Shown piece after piece: positions 32,894 through 41,358 of a DNA stretch of 52,480 nucleotides. A program made the position numbers and the translations under genes. Location of the stretch: positions 1 to 52,480 of the forward strand of contig CAKOMW010000003.1 in the NCBI GenBank assembly GCA_934096805.1, in the 5' to 3' direction. Numbering within the stretch: position 1 is the stretch's first letter; every line of letters begins with the position of its first letter. The notes under the pieces are model-generated. The model ran no database searches and was not told the origin of the DNA. It saw only the letters and a program-made list of their open reading frames with translations. The stretch comes from an uncultured Bacilli bacterium (lineage in GTDB: Bacteria > Bacillota_I > Bacilli_A > RF39 > UBA660).

Positions 32894-33823
32894 ATGAATC
32901 TTATTGGTGATAAGAAAGCTGTTTTAGATAAAGCTATGTCTAAAAATGATGCTTATGAACTTGAAGATAGATATGATGGTTATAAAATACCAATTGTATC
33001 AGATGCAATGTTTAGAACAATGTTTTATAATGAATCAAGAAAGAAATATGGATGCTATTTAATTGCACTTCTACTAAAGAAAGACTTTAATGAAATCTAT
33101 AATAATACTACTTTAATAAAAGCTAATATAGATGAAGAAAAAGAAAATAAATCTAGAAAGACAGTAGACTATTTATGTAGAATAGATGATGTAGTAGTCA
33201 ATGTAGAAATGAATAAAAATGCATCCAAGACAAGTTTAGCAAGAAATCTAGGTTATATGTTTTCATTATATAATGGTGGAATGACTAAAGGAGATGATTA
33301 TTTCTTTGAAACTTGTATTCAAATTAACATAAATAACTTTACATTTCAAGATAAAAACGAAGTATTAGATGAGTATATGATAGTTAATCTAAAAGACAGT
33401 GAAGAAGTGTATACAAATAAAATACATATTTATAATATTTACTTGCCAAATATAAGAAAAAAAGATTATAATAGTCTTGAGGAATATGAGAAATTATTAT
33501 TAGTATTTAATGAAAATGATAATAATATTCTTAATGAATTAAGCAAGGGTGATAAGATTATGAAAGAATATATTGATGATTCTAGAAAAGCAAGTGAACA
33601 AGATGAAGTAATAGGTATGTATGACAAAGAGTTGCACGAAGAAAGATTAAGAAAATCAGAGTTAAGAGAAGCTAATGAGAATGGAATACAACAAGGTCGT
33701 AACGAAGGCAGAAATGAAGAAAGAGTAAGCATAGCTAAACAAATGATCCAAGAAAACATTGATTTAAATATCGTTTCTAAATGCACAGGTCTTTCATTTG
33801 AAGAACTAAAAAAGTTGAAATAG
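32894..33823 (+). CDS. Rpn-family PD-(D/E)XK nuclease, copy 3
   Basis: 309 residues. Core identical or nearly identical to copy 2 from about residue 35 to 265, including the active-site region KTVDYLCRIDDVVVNVEMNK. Small differences lie in the first 30 residues (DKKAVLDKAMSKNDAYELEDRYDG). The C-terminal tail is replaced (GRNEGRNEERVSIAKQMIQE) before the shared end GLSFEELKKLK. ATG 32894 follows AAAGGAGGG. The repetitive G-R-N-E-G-R-N-E segment hints at change by short-repeat slippage. Role likely the same as copy 2: toxin-like or anti-phage nuclease. Confidence 0.87.
   Translation: MNLIGDKKAVLDKAMSKNDAYELEDRYDGYKIPIVSDAMFRTMFYNESRKKYGCYLIALLLKKDFNEIYNNTTLIKANIDEEKENKSRKTVDYLCRIDDVVVNVEMNKNASKTSLARNLGYMFSLYNGGMTKGDDYFFETCIQININNFTFQDKNEVLDEYMIVNLKDSEEVYTNKIHIYNIYLPNIRKKDYNSLEEYEKLLLVFNENDNNILNELSKGDKIMKEYIDDSRKASEQDEVIGMYDKELHEERLRKSELREANENGIQQGRNEGRNEERVSIAKQMIQENIDLNIVSKCTGLSFEELKKLK
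33560..33823 (+). CDS. Possible internally started C-terminal product of Rpn copy 3 (RpnS-like)
   Basis: In-frame ATG at 33560 (MKEYIDDSRK), seven bases after AAGGGTGA (33545-33552). The product would have 87 residues and contain the copy-specific tail. Confidence 0.45.
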   Translation: MKEYIDDSRKASEQDEVIGMYDKELHEERLRKSELREANENGIQQGRNEGRNEERVSIAKQMIQENIDLNIVSKCTGLSFEELKKLK

Positions 33824-33841
33824 ATTAATTCTATTTCTTTT
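33817..33841 (+). terminator. Terminator of Rpn copy 3
   Basis: GAAATAGA, loop TTAAT, TCTATTTC, then Ts. Confidence 0.75.
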
Positions 33842-33964
33842 TTTACATAGAATTTTACAGGTTTATTGTTAGATAATTAAAGGACTTACAACAAGCCCTT
33901 TTTATATTCGATCACATATTTTACAAACAACCTTTTTTATGATATACTTTTTTTGGTGATGTTT

Positions 33965-34816
33965 ATGCTGTTAGTAAATGATTTTAAAGACTATGAAATA
34001 ATTTCAATGAGCAAAGGAGAGAAACTTGAAAAATGGGGAGATTATTATCTACTTAGACCAGACCCAGAAATAATCTGGAAAGACACTTTAAACAAATCAA
34101 TAGTTCATGCTCATTATCATCGAAGTAATAAAGGTGGAGGTTATTGGGAAAATTATAAAAAGCTACCAGATAGATGGACCATTAACTATAAAGATTTAAC
34201 ATTCAATGTAAAACTAATGGGCTTTAAACATACAGGAATATTTCCTGAACAAAGCATAAACTGGGATTTTATGATAAAAAAAATCAAAGAATCAAAACGC
34301 GATATAAAAGTACTAAATCTTTTTGCCTATACTGGATGCGCTACAGTCGCATGCTTAAGTGCGGGGGCAACAGTTGTACACGTTGATTCATCACGTGGCA
34401 TGATTGAATGGGCCAAAGAAAATGTAAAAAGCTCTAATCTTGCTGATAAACCTGTACGTTTTTTAGTAGATGATGTTGTAAAATTTGTAAAAAGAGAAAT
34501 CAGAAGAGGTAATAAATATGATGCTATAATAATGGACCCACCATCATACGGAAGAGGCTCTAATAATGAAATATGGGACATTGAAAAAGATTTGTTTCCT
34601 TTAGTAGAATTATGTACAGAAATACTAAACGATGACCCTCTGTTCTTTATAATAAACTCTTACACTGCTAACTTATCTGGAATAGTAATGGAAAACATTT
34701 TAAAATTAACCATTGGAAAAATATATCCTGGTAAAATATACTATGAAGAACTAGGTATAAAATCTAAAAATAATTTGGTATTACCATGTGGAGTATGCGC
34801 AAGATATGAAAAATAA
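33965..34816 (+). CDS. Class I SAM-dependent methyltransferase (RlmI/RlmK-like rRNA methyltransferase)
   Basis: 283 residues. SAM-binding motif LNLFAYTGCATVACLSAGA (about 119-137), acidic end of the second strand in VVHVDSSRG, and catalytic-region motif IIMDPPSYGRG (about 191-201). These are typical of the Methyltrans_SAM family that makes m5C in 23S rRNA. The PUA domain of E. coli RlmI is absent. I choose ATG 33965 (MLLVNDF), five bases after GGTGA; several closer upstream starts overlap this site. It overlaps the pseudouridine synthase gene by 11 bases, so two RNA-modifying enzymes are coupled. Confidence 0.88.
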   Translation: MLLVNDFKDYEIISMSKGEKLEKWGDYYLLRPDPEIIWKDTLNKSIVHAHYHRSNKGGGYWENYKKLPDRWTINYKDLTFNVKLMGFKHTGIFPEQSINWDFMIKKIKESKRDIKVLNLFAYTGCATVACLSAGATVVHVDSSRGMIEWAKENVKSSNLADKPVRFLVDDVVKFVKREIRRGNKYDAIIMDPPSYGRGSNNEIWDIEKDLFPLVELCTEILNDDPLFFIINSYTANLSGIVMENILKLTIGKIYPGKIYYEELGIKSKNNLVLPCGVCARYEK

Positions 34817-35453
34817 TTTAAACATTCTATATGAAGATAATCATCTAATCGTAGTAGTAAAACCATACAATGTTTTATCTCAAAGTGATAACACTAAAGA
34901 TATAGATATGCTAACTATAATAAAAAACTATATAAAAGAAAAATATAATAAACCTGGAAATGTTTATTTAGGACTAGTACATAGATTAGATAGACCAACC
35001 GGAGGAATAATGGTCTTTGCTAAAACCTCAAAAGCAGCAGCAAGACTATCGAAACAAATAAAAGACAATAAATTCACTAAAAAGTATCTAGCGGTAGTCC
35101 ATGGTATATTAGAAAAAAAAGAAAACACTCTTGTAAATTATTTGAAAAAAGACGAAAATAATAATTCATTGATAACAAATGAAAAAGACGGAAAATACGC
35201 TAAATTACATTACAAAGTTTTAAAAGAAAGCAAAGACTATTCAGTTCTAGACATATTATTAGAAACAGGAAGACACCATCAAATAAGAGTCCAACTTAAA
35301 AATATTGGACATCCTTTATATGGAGACCAAAGATATGGATTAAATGATAAAAAGCAATTAGGACTCTTCGCATATCATTTAGAATTTTATCATCCTGTAA
35401 CTAAAGAAAAATTAATATTTGAATACATGCCAAAGGAGGAAATATTTAAATGA
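34806..35453 (+). CDS. RluA-family pseudouridine synthase
   Basis: 215 residues. Catalytic-Asp motif GLVHRLDRPTGGIMVFAKTSKAA, here at about residues 58-80, with D in HRLDRPTGG. TGRHHQIRVQL and HPLYGDQRYG follow. No S4 domain, so it is a short RluA-like form. Modifies uridine in rRNA or tRNA; the target is unknown. The ATG at 34806 lies in the 3' end of the methyltransferase gene; an upstream GTG (34788) is possible. Its stop overlaps the next start (ATGA). Confidence 0.92.
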   Translation: MKNNLNILYEDNHLIVVVKPYNVLSQSDNTKDIDMLTIIKNYIKEKYNKPGNVYLGLVHRLDRPTGGIMVFAKTSKAAARLSKQIKDNKFTKKYLAVVHGILEKKENTLVNYLKKDENNNSLITNEKDGKYAKLHYKVLKESKDYSVLDILLETGRHHQIRVQLKNIGHPLYGDQRYGLNDKKQLGLFAYHLEFYHPVTKEKLIFEYMPKEEIFK

Positions 35454-35905
35454 AAAAACATAAAAGAGTATTATTAGATATGCTATTAATAATTTTATCA
35501 CTTAGTTTTTTAACTTATGAAATAAATAAAACAAACAATGTAAGCAACATATTACTATTAATCATTCTATTTATAACATGCTTTGAACTAATGATAAAAT
35601 ATATTAAAAAAGTACATGTTCCCAAAACAAAAAATAAACTTTTAAAAATAATATTTATCATATTCTTAGTACTTATGATGTTCCTATCAATATATAGTAA
35701 TATAAGTAATAAACAAATAATAAACATAATTTATATAATAGGAATAATAATTATATTAATATATCTTTTAGTAATAATAATCATAAATACTAAACAAATC
35801 ATAAAAGAAAAAGATAAAATATTTAAATATACAAAAAATCTTTATTTATCAGGATTTAGCTTTACTATTATTTTAAGTAATTTAATAATGCTACTTTTAA
35901 AGTAG
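35450..35905 (+). CDS. Small integral membrane protein
   Basis: 151 residues with four hydrophobic segments (about 10-22, 31-48, 64-80 and 88-112) and a further one at the C-terminus. Lys-rich loops. Starts by ATGA overlap with the pseudouridine synthase gene. No family recognised. Ends in a short hairpin (CTACTT-TTA-AAGTAG) followed by Ts. Confidence 0.75.
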   Translation: MKKHKRVLLDMLLIILSLSFLTYEINKTNNVSNILLLIILFITCFELMIKYIKKVHVPKTKNKLLKIIFIIFLVLMMFLSIYSNISNKQIINIIYIIGIIIILIYLLVIIIINTKQIIKEKDKIFKYTKNLYLSGFSFTIILSNLIMLLLK

Positions 35906-35913
35906 TGTTTTTA
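35892..35913 (+). terminator. Terminator after the membrane protein
   Basis: CTACTT, loop TTA, AAGTAG, then TGTTTTT; overlaps the stop codon. Confidence 0.5.
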
Positions 35914-35973
35914 TTTTACAAAGTTACAAATAAAAATATTAAATATATTGAAAAAAACAAAAAAATTTGATAA

Positions 35974-35990
35974 ACTTTACTTAGTAAAGT
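35974..35990 (+). promoter_or_regulatory. Perfect inverted repeat before the prepilin genes
   Basis: ACTTTAC, TTA, GTAAAGT. The 3' arm runs into the ribosome site AAAGTAGGTG of the prepilin gene. It could be a protein operator or a hairpin that limits translation. Confidence 0.4.
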
Positions 35991-36001
35991 AGGTGTTTTA
36001 G

Positions 36002-36397
36002 ATGAATAAAAGTGGTTTTACTTTAATTGAGTTAATCGCAGTAATTGTCTTAATAAGCTCAATTGCTTTAGTAACTACAATTGCAATTGGTAAATACACA
36101 AGTTATGGTTTTACAACCCTCGATGACCAACTAGAAAAACAACTAGTTTTAAGTGCTAAAGGATACGTAAGCGACAATAAAAAAAGATTAATAACAAATG
36201 ACAAAGTTATAATAAAATATGAAGAATTGAAAGGTAATAATTACATTACTAATGACCTAGTTGATTCAGATGGTAACTCTTGTCATAATAGCTATGTAGT
36301 TATAACAAAAAATAATAAAAAATATAAGTATACAGGTTGTATTTTATGTGATAATGGATATACAAATATTTCTTATAATAATGAATGTGTTAATTAA
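36002..36397 (+). CDS. Type IV prepilin-like protein (short form)
   Basis: 131 residues. Class III signal: short leader MNKSG, cleavage before FTLIE, then the hydrophobic helix (LIAVIVLISSIALVTTIAIG). The globular part has EKQLVLSAKGYVSDNKK and YITNDLVDSDGNSC and ends in two Cys pairs (GCILCDNGY...NEC). Substrate of the peptidase at 3148 and probably assembled by the GspF-like protein at 1530. The next gene, 14 bases on, encodes the same fold with a giant extension. Likely the main or minor pilin. Confidence 0.88.
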   Translation: MNKSGFTLIELIAVIVLISSIALVTTIAIGKYTSYGFTTLDDQLEKQLVLSAKGYVSDNKKRLITNDKVIIKYEELKGNNYITNDLVDSDGNSCHNSYVVITKNNKKYKYTGCILCDNGYTNISYNNECVN

Positions 36398-36411
36398 AGG
36401 AGGGATTATAA

Positions 36412-39036
36412 ATGAATAAGAAGAAAGGTTTTACTATTATAGAGCTTTTGGCAGCAGTAGTAATCGTAGGAATAATTTTAGGACTAGCAATTTTAGTGAT
36501 TAATAGATATATTATTCAAGGACATGAAACCATTGATAAACAACTTGGAAATCAACTTGCTCTTTCAGGAAAAAGTTATCACAGTGATAATAAAAGAATG
36601 TTAGTTCCTAGTGATGGTGCAATTATCTGGTATTCTTACTTAAAAGCTAATAACTATATAACCAATGATTTAAAAGATAGTAATGGCAATTCATGTGATA
36701 AAAGTTATGTTGTAGTAACCAAAGAAAGAAGTAAATATAAATATACTAGTTGTATAGTTTGTAATAATGGTTATAATAACACAAGTGATAATGAAATTTG
36801 TGTTAATGCCATCAATAGTGGTATAGTCTGTAGTTTTACTCCTAGCGAAAAAATTACGCTTGGTATAAATAGTAACAGTAAAAATACTCAAGAGTATCAT
36901 CTTGAATGCTCTGGCAAAAATATTCGCTTTAAACAAGGAAGTGATTTTACCAATTCAATGTTTAAAGATACAACTGGAAGTGGCACAATTGAACTCATTA
37001 AGTCTGATACTACTCAGAAAAAGGGTAGTAAAAATGTTTTCAGTGCCGATGTTTTATATACTGCAAAAAAGCATTATGATAAGGATGCAAATATAACATT
37101 TAATGAAGGCAATATTATAGATAATAAAAACAATATCAATCCAGGAATATCCCAAGAAATTTCTATTGATGGAAAAGGACCTAGTTGTGAATTAAGTGGT
37201 GCTTATAGCGATTCAAAATTAACTAATGCAATTAAAACAGCAAAAGGAAACAGCACAGTATATTATAAACTTACATGTAAAGATGATAACAAAATAAATG
37301 GCACTATTAAAAGTGATGGATTTACTACAAACAATTTAGTTAGTAAAATTGAAGTAAAAAATTCAACAACTAATGGCAATCAAGCAACTGCTGTAGTAGC
37401 AGTAACAACTGGCAATAATGATGGTACATTTACCCTTGAATATAAAAATAATCAAATATTTGATGAATATAAAAATGGTAACAAACAAACAAATGCAAAG
37501 AATAGTTTAACCATAGATGGTGCTGGTCCAGTTTGTAGATTTGTTGGACCTAAGTCAAATATAAATCTTAGTTATTCTAAAAAGAGTATAGATATATCAC
37601 CAAATCAATCACTTTCAGATATGTATGTATACTATGGTATCGTTTGTACTGATACTAGTGGAATAAATGAAAATACATTCAATATAGGAAATGTTAAATT
37701 TAATGGTTTCAGTGGAATCAAATTAGAAAAAACAGAAACTATTACTAATACTACTAAATTCATAATAAAAGCTATGGCTAACCGAAGCCTTTCACCTGGA
37801 AGCAATGCTTATCTAACATTTGAACCAAGCACAATTAAAGATACATTAGGAAACCCTGCAACTGGAGATAAAAAAAGTGATGATACTACAATAACTGATA
37901 GTTCTTTAGTTCCTAAATGTGAGATAAAATCTTCTCTAGCATCTAATAAACTTTCAGCAACTCTTACAGGAACTATTACTGATACAAGAGGTCTTACTGG
38001 TTACGTTTGGACAGCCAATTCAGCAACTCCAAGTAGTTATGCATATACAAGTGGTACAAAACAAATTGTTAAAAAAACAATCAAAGAAAATGGGGTTTAC
38101 TACTTACATGCTAAAAATGACTTAGGTAATGATGGCTATTGCTTAACTTATGTCAATGACATTGAAGAAGATAATGTTACTCCAGCTTGTTCTATTAATA
38201 TGACTAAAACTTATACTATAAACGGTCAAACAATAGAAGAAACCTACAAAAGTGGTTATTGGACTCAACGCGATGTAAAAATTAGCTTTGAATGTACAGA
38301 CGACAATGGAATAGCTAGTCAATCTATGTATGAAAGTAATAACTATCTAGGTTACAACAGTGCTACTATAAGTGATGAGGGTATTCATGAAGTAACACTT
38401 ACCGCAACCGATCCTTCTGGTAATGAATTCAGTCATACAGTAACAATAAAAATAGATAGATCTATGCCAGTTCCAACTTTAGAATGTTATGGGAGTAGTT
38501 GTACATTTACTTGTGAAGATGAAAATGGTATTAGCTGTATGACTTATGCAATAGGCAAACAAAGTAGTAATGTTACTACTAATAATGCTTGTGAAAGAGG
38601 AGATAATACAAATGCCGGAAAGACTTCCTTGACTTTCTCAATTCCTAGAACATATAAAAACGATAAAGTTACCGTTGTTGGAGAATGTACTGATAAGGCC
38701 AGAAATGGTACCACCGAGACCTTATACGACCACGACCCATGGCCATCCACTGTTAAGTGTAGTTTATCAATAAAAAATCCAGATGGAAAAGAAATATATA
38801 GTTCTTCTTCGCAAAAGCTTACAATATCTGGCAAGTGTAGTACAGACAACAGCACAATGACTAATACTTGGCTAAGTGGGGGTGGTTGCATCGATAACTA
38901 TAGTAACAATGCAACAACAGCAACAGGTGTATTAAACAAAGGAAAATCAAGAACATGTACAATAGAATTAAACGGTTGTGATGCAAAAAATAGTTGTGAC
39001 AGTGTTTCAAGAACTATTACTCAAACAAAGAAATAA
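36412..39036 (+). CDS. Giant prepilin with Ig-like adhesin tail
   Basis: 874 residues. Prepilin leader KKKG, cleaved before FTIIE, then a hydrophobic helix to about 30. Residues about 30-135 match the whole short pilin (YITNDLKDSNGNSC, KYKYTSCIVCNNGYN). Then about 740 residues of beta-rich repeats separated by linkers SIDGKGPSCE, TIDGAGPVCR and KIDRSMPVPT, the type seen between bacterial Ig-like domains (one contains the pattern VTLTATDPSGNEFSHTVTIKID). Many Cys residues suggest disulfides. Strong ribosome site AAAGGAGGG. I infer a tip-located pilin adhesin. Ends at a terminator. Confidence 0.87.
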   Translation: MNKKKGFTIIELLAAVVIVGIILGLAILVINRYIIQGHETIDKQLGNQLALSGKSYHSDNKRMLVPSDGAIIWYSYLKANNYITNDLKDSNGNSCDKSYVVVTKERSKYKYTSCIVCNNGYNNTSDNEICVNAINSGIVCSFTPSEKITLGINSNSKNTQEYHLECSGKNIRFKQGSDFTNSMFKDTTGSGTIELIKSDTTQKKGSKNVFSADVLYTAKKHYDKDANITFNEGNIIDNKNNINPGISQEISIDGKGPSCELSGAYSDSKLTNAIKTAKGNSTVYYKLTCKDDNKINGTIKSDGFTTNNLVSKIEVKNSTTNGNQATAVVAVTTGNNDGTFTLEYKNNQIFDEYKNGNKQTNAKNSLTIDGAGPVCRFVGPKSNINLSYSKKSIDISPNQSLSDMYVYYGIVCTDTSGINENTFNIGNVKFNGFSGIKLEKTETITNTTKFIIKAMANRSLSPGSNAYLTFEPSTIKDTLGNPATGDKKSDDTTITDSSLVPKCEIKSSLASNKLSATLTGTITDTRGLTGYVWTANSATPSSYAYTSGTKQIVKKTIKENGVYYLHAKNDLGNDGYCLTYVNDIEEDNVTPACSINMTKTYTINGQTIEETYKSGYWTQRDVKISFECTDDNGIASQSMYESNNYLGYNSATISDEGIHEVTLTATDPSGNEFSHTVTIKIDRSMPVPTLECYGSSCTFTCEDENGISCMTYAIGKQSSNVTTNNACERGDNTNAGKTSLTFSIPRTYKNDKVTVVGECTDKARNGTTETLYDHDPWPSTVKCSLSIKNPDGKEIYSSSSQKLTISGKCSTDNSTMTNTWLSGGGCIDNYSNNATTATGVLNKGKSRTCTIELNGCDAKNSCDSVSRTITQTKK

Positions 39037-39040
39037 TATA

Positions 39041-39076
39041 AAAAAGTGTTTTTTAAAAAAATTACACTTTTTTAAT
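39041..39076 (+). terminator. Terminator of the prepilin operon
   Basis: AAAAAAGTGT pairs with ACACTTTTTT around an A/T loop. Confidence 0.65.
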
Positions 39077-39171
39077 TGTTTAGTGAATTGCAAAACTAAA
39101 AACACGTTATTTTTTAAACGTGCATTTACTTTAAAAAATCAGACAGCTTTTCAGATTATTAAAAATTTATA

Positions 39172-39207
39172 GACAAAACAGTAAACATTTATTGTTTTGT
39201 TTTTTCT
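39172..39207 (+). terminator. Further terminator-like hairpin before 39248
   Basis: ACAAAACA and TGTTTTGT around a 12-base loop, then six Ts. A second hairpin CACGTT/AACGTG (about 39102-39122) lies upstream. The roles of these extra hairpins in the 210-base gap are unclear. Confidence 0.5.
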
Positions 39208-39247
39208 TATGTGATAAAATATTACATGTGACAAGAGGTGTAGTTAT

Positions 39248-39913
39248 ATGAGTGAATTTATAAATGATTTAGGATTTAACAACTTATTAGTAATCGTGGC
39301 TATTGTTTCAGCAATAGTACTAGCTTTAATAATAATTGTAATAATAGAAAAAATACAAAATAGAAAAGATGAAGATGAGATTGAATATTATAAAGAAATA
39401 GAACAAGAAAATGTTTATTACAAAGAAAACGTAACAGAAGATGAAGCCAAACAGAAACTAGATGATGCCTATGAAAAACTTTCTTCTGAAGAAAACTCAT
39501 CAGATTTAATTTCCCATACTAATTTTGAAGAAGAACAAGAAGAAAAATCCGTTATTAGTTATGAAGAATTAGTTAAAGTAAGTAATGATGTTGACCAAAG
39601 AAATGATTTACTATTAAAAGATGAAGGAACTGAACCAATTACTATCGAAGAATTATATAAAAAACATTTAGAAGAACAAACAACAGAAAAATTAGATAAT
39701 CCCGTTTTTGAAGAAGAACCAAACGATGAAAAAAAATTCAAAAACTCACTTGTTATATCTCCAGTATTCGGAGTATATAAAAATATTAATAAAACTAAAT
39801 ATGCTACAGACGACTTAGAAAAAACAGTAGACCTAGAAGACTTAGAGGTAGAAATCAAAAAAACTGAAGAATTTTTAAAAGAATTAAAGAAACTAAAAAA
39901 TAAATTAGATTAA
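39248..39913 (+). CDS. Membrane-anchored acidic coiled-coil protein
   Basis: 221 residues. One membrane segment (about 13-35), then a highly acidic cytoplasmic part (long E/D-rich stretches such as ENVTEDEAKQKLDDAYEKL) and a final Lys/Glu coiled coil (VEIKKTEEFLKELKKLKNK). No family recognised; it resembles cell-division or scaffold anchors in layout only. Similar in layout to the protein at 49781. RBS AGAGGTG. Co-oriented with mtaB, 28 bases before it. Confidence 0.7.
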   Translation: MSEFINDLGFNNLLVIVAIVSAIVLALIIIVIIEKIQNRKDEDEIEYYKEIEQENVYYKENVTEDEAKQKLDDAYEKLSSEENSSDLISHTNFEEEQEEKSVISYEELVKVSNDVDQRNDLLLKDEGTEPITIEELYKKHLEEQTTEKLDNPVFEEEPNDEKKFKNSLVISPVFGVYKNINKTKYATDDLEKTVDLEDLEVEIKKTEEFLKELKKLKNKLD

Positions 39914-39941
39914 TAATTTATTTTTTTTAAAGGAGGTACCC

Positions 39942-41183
39942 ATGAAAGTAGGAATATATACATTAGGATGTAAAGTAAACACATATGAAAGTGAATACAT
40001 AACATCACTTTTTAAAAACAGAGGCTATGAAATAACAGACTTTAATGATGAATGCGATATTTATGTAATAAATACTTGTACAGTCACTAATAATAGCGAT
40101 AAAAAAGACAAAAAAATAATCAATCATGTAAGAGGAAAAGATGCCTGCGTTGTCGTATGTGGTTGCTTTGTAGAAAGCCATAAAGACTATAACTACGATG
40201 GAATAGATATTATAATAGGTAATCATAATAAATCTCATATTGTTGACTTAGTAGAAGAATATCTAATAAATAAAAAACAAATAAAACAAATAGACAATAT
40301 GATGAAAGTACCATTCGAAGACATGTCAATTAGTTCGTTTGACTCTAGAACAAGAGCATTCGTAAAAATTCAAGATGGATGTGAGAACTACTGTAGTTAT
40401 TGTATCATTCCTTTTGTAAGAGGAAAATGTCGTTCTAAAGAAAAAGACACAGTCATAAAAGAAATTACTGAACTAGTAAATAACGGCTATAAAGAAATAG
40501 TGCTAACAGGAATACACACTGGTAACTATGGATGCGACTTAGGAATAAAATTCTCTGATTTATTAGAAGAAATCCTATCAATAAAAAATTTAAAAAGACT
40601 TAGAATATCTTCGATAGAAATCACTGAATTAGATGATAAATTCTTTGAACTATTAAAAAATCCTATTCTTTGTAATCATTTACATATTCCATTACAAAGC
40701 GGTTGTGATAAAATTCTAAAACTTATGAATAGAAAATATCTAACAAAAGAATATTTATCAATTATAAATAAAATAAGAAACATAAGAAAAGACATATCTT
40801 TAACAACAGACGTCATCGTAGGTTTTCCAGATGAAACAGAAGAAGACTTTCAAAAAGGAATAGACTTTATAAAAGAAGTTAACTTTAGTAAAGTCCATGT
40901 TTTTCCATATAGTAAAAGAGATGGTACAAAAGCCTCTAGAATGGAAAACCAAGTAGATACAAACACTAAAAAAGAAAGGACTAAAAAACTAATTAAAATA
41001 TCAGAAGAACTAGAACAAAAATATTACAATTCATTCATAGAAAAAAAAGAAAATGTTTTAGTAGAAAAAGTAGAAGACAATTATTCTTATGGACACACTA
41101 GTAATTATTTGTATTTAAAGATACCAAAAGTATTAAAAACAAATGAAATATATGAAATAGAGATAACAGAGGATATGTTTTAA
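39942..41183 (+). CDS. mtaB: tRNA (N6-threonylcarbamoyladenosine-C2)-methylthiotransferase
   Basis: 413 residues. Radical-SAM enzyme that adds a methylthio group to t6A37 of tRNAs. N-terminal UPF0004 domain with three Cys (LGCKVNTYE, NTCTVTN, CGCFVE), radical SAM motif CENYCSYC (about 147-154), FVRGKCRSK, then TTDVIVGFPDETEEDF and a C-terminal TRAM-like part. The KVNTYE motif separates MtaB from MiaB. Excellent ribosome site AAAGGAGG. Confidence 0.95.
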   Translation: MKVGIYTLGCKVNTYESEYITSLFKNRGYEITDFNDECDIYVINTCTVTNNSDKKDKKIINHVRGKDACVVVCGCFVESHKDYNYDGIDIIIGNHNKSHIVDLVEEYLINKKQIKQIDNMMKVPFEDMSISSFDSRTRAFVKIQDGCENYCSYCIIPFVRGKCRSKEKDTVIKEITELVNNGYKEIVLTGIHTGNYGCDLGIKFSDLLEEILSIKNLKRLRISSIEITELDDKFFELLKNPILCNHLHIPLQSGCDKILKLMNRKYLTKEYLSIINKIRNIRKDISLTTDVIVGFPDETEEDFQKGIDFIKEVNFSKVHVFPYSKRDGTKASRMENQVDTNTKKERTKKLIKISEELEQKYYNSFIEKKENVLVEKVEDNYSYGHTSNYLYLKIPKVLKTNEIYEIEITEDMF

Positions 41184-41284
41184 AAAATTAAACCTCTTTT
41201 ATCTTTTTTCTTTATAAAGTTTTACAAAACATCCTAAATTTATACGCTTTTTGTATCTTTTTCTTCATTTGCAATAACATAATA

Positions 41285-41335
41285 ATATACCGTTACAGGT
41301 ATAAACACATTGACATATTATACCGATAACGGTAT
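41285..41335 (+). promoter_or_regulatory. Two palindromic operators at the fic promoter
   Basis: Operator 1: TATACC-GTTACA-GGTATA (41285-41302). Operator 2: TATACCG-ATAA-CGGTATA (41318-41335). The second covers the spacer and the -10 box of the promoter, so binding there would block transcription. The two palindrome centres are 33 bases apart, about three helical turns. Confidence 0.75.
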
Positions 41336-41337
41336 AA
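41309..41337 (+). promoter_or_regulatory. Consensus promoter of the fic gene
   Basis: TTGACA (41309-41314), 17-base spacer, TATAAT (41332-41337). Confidence 0.8.
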
Positions 41338-41358
41338 TATAAACAGAGGTGACCAAAT

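Larger units (their letters stand above)
32708..33869 (+). repeat. Rpn cassette, copy 3
   Basis: The repeated leader (AAAAAGTATAAGTTTCTTAA) begins at the last base of tagH. The leader and gene match copy 2 almost exactly. The tail after the end hairpin (ACATAGAATTTTACAGGTTT) matches copy 1 and not copy 2, so the copies have exchanged parts. Confidence 0.7.

Noticed and set aside
5692..33843. The Rpn cassettes as classical insertion sequences
   Set aside because: The protein family is often labelled transposase, but no terminal inverted repeats or target duplications were found, and the fold is a PD-(D/E)XK nuclease.
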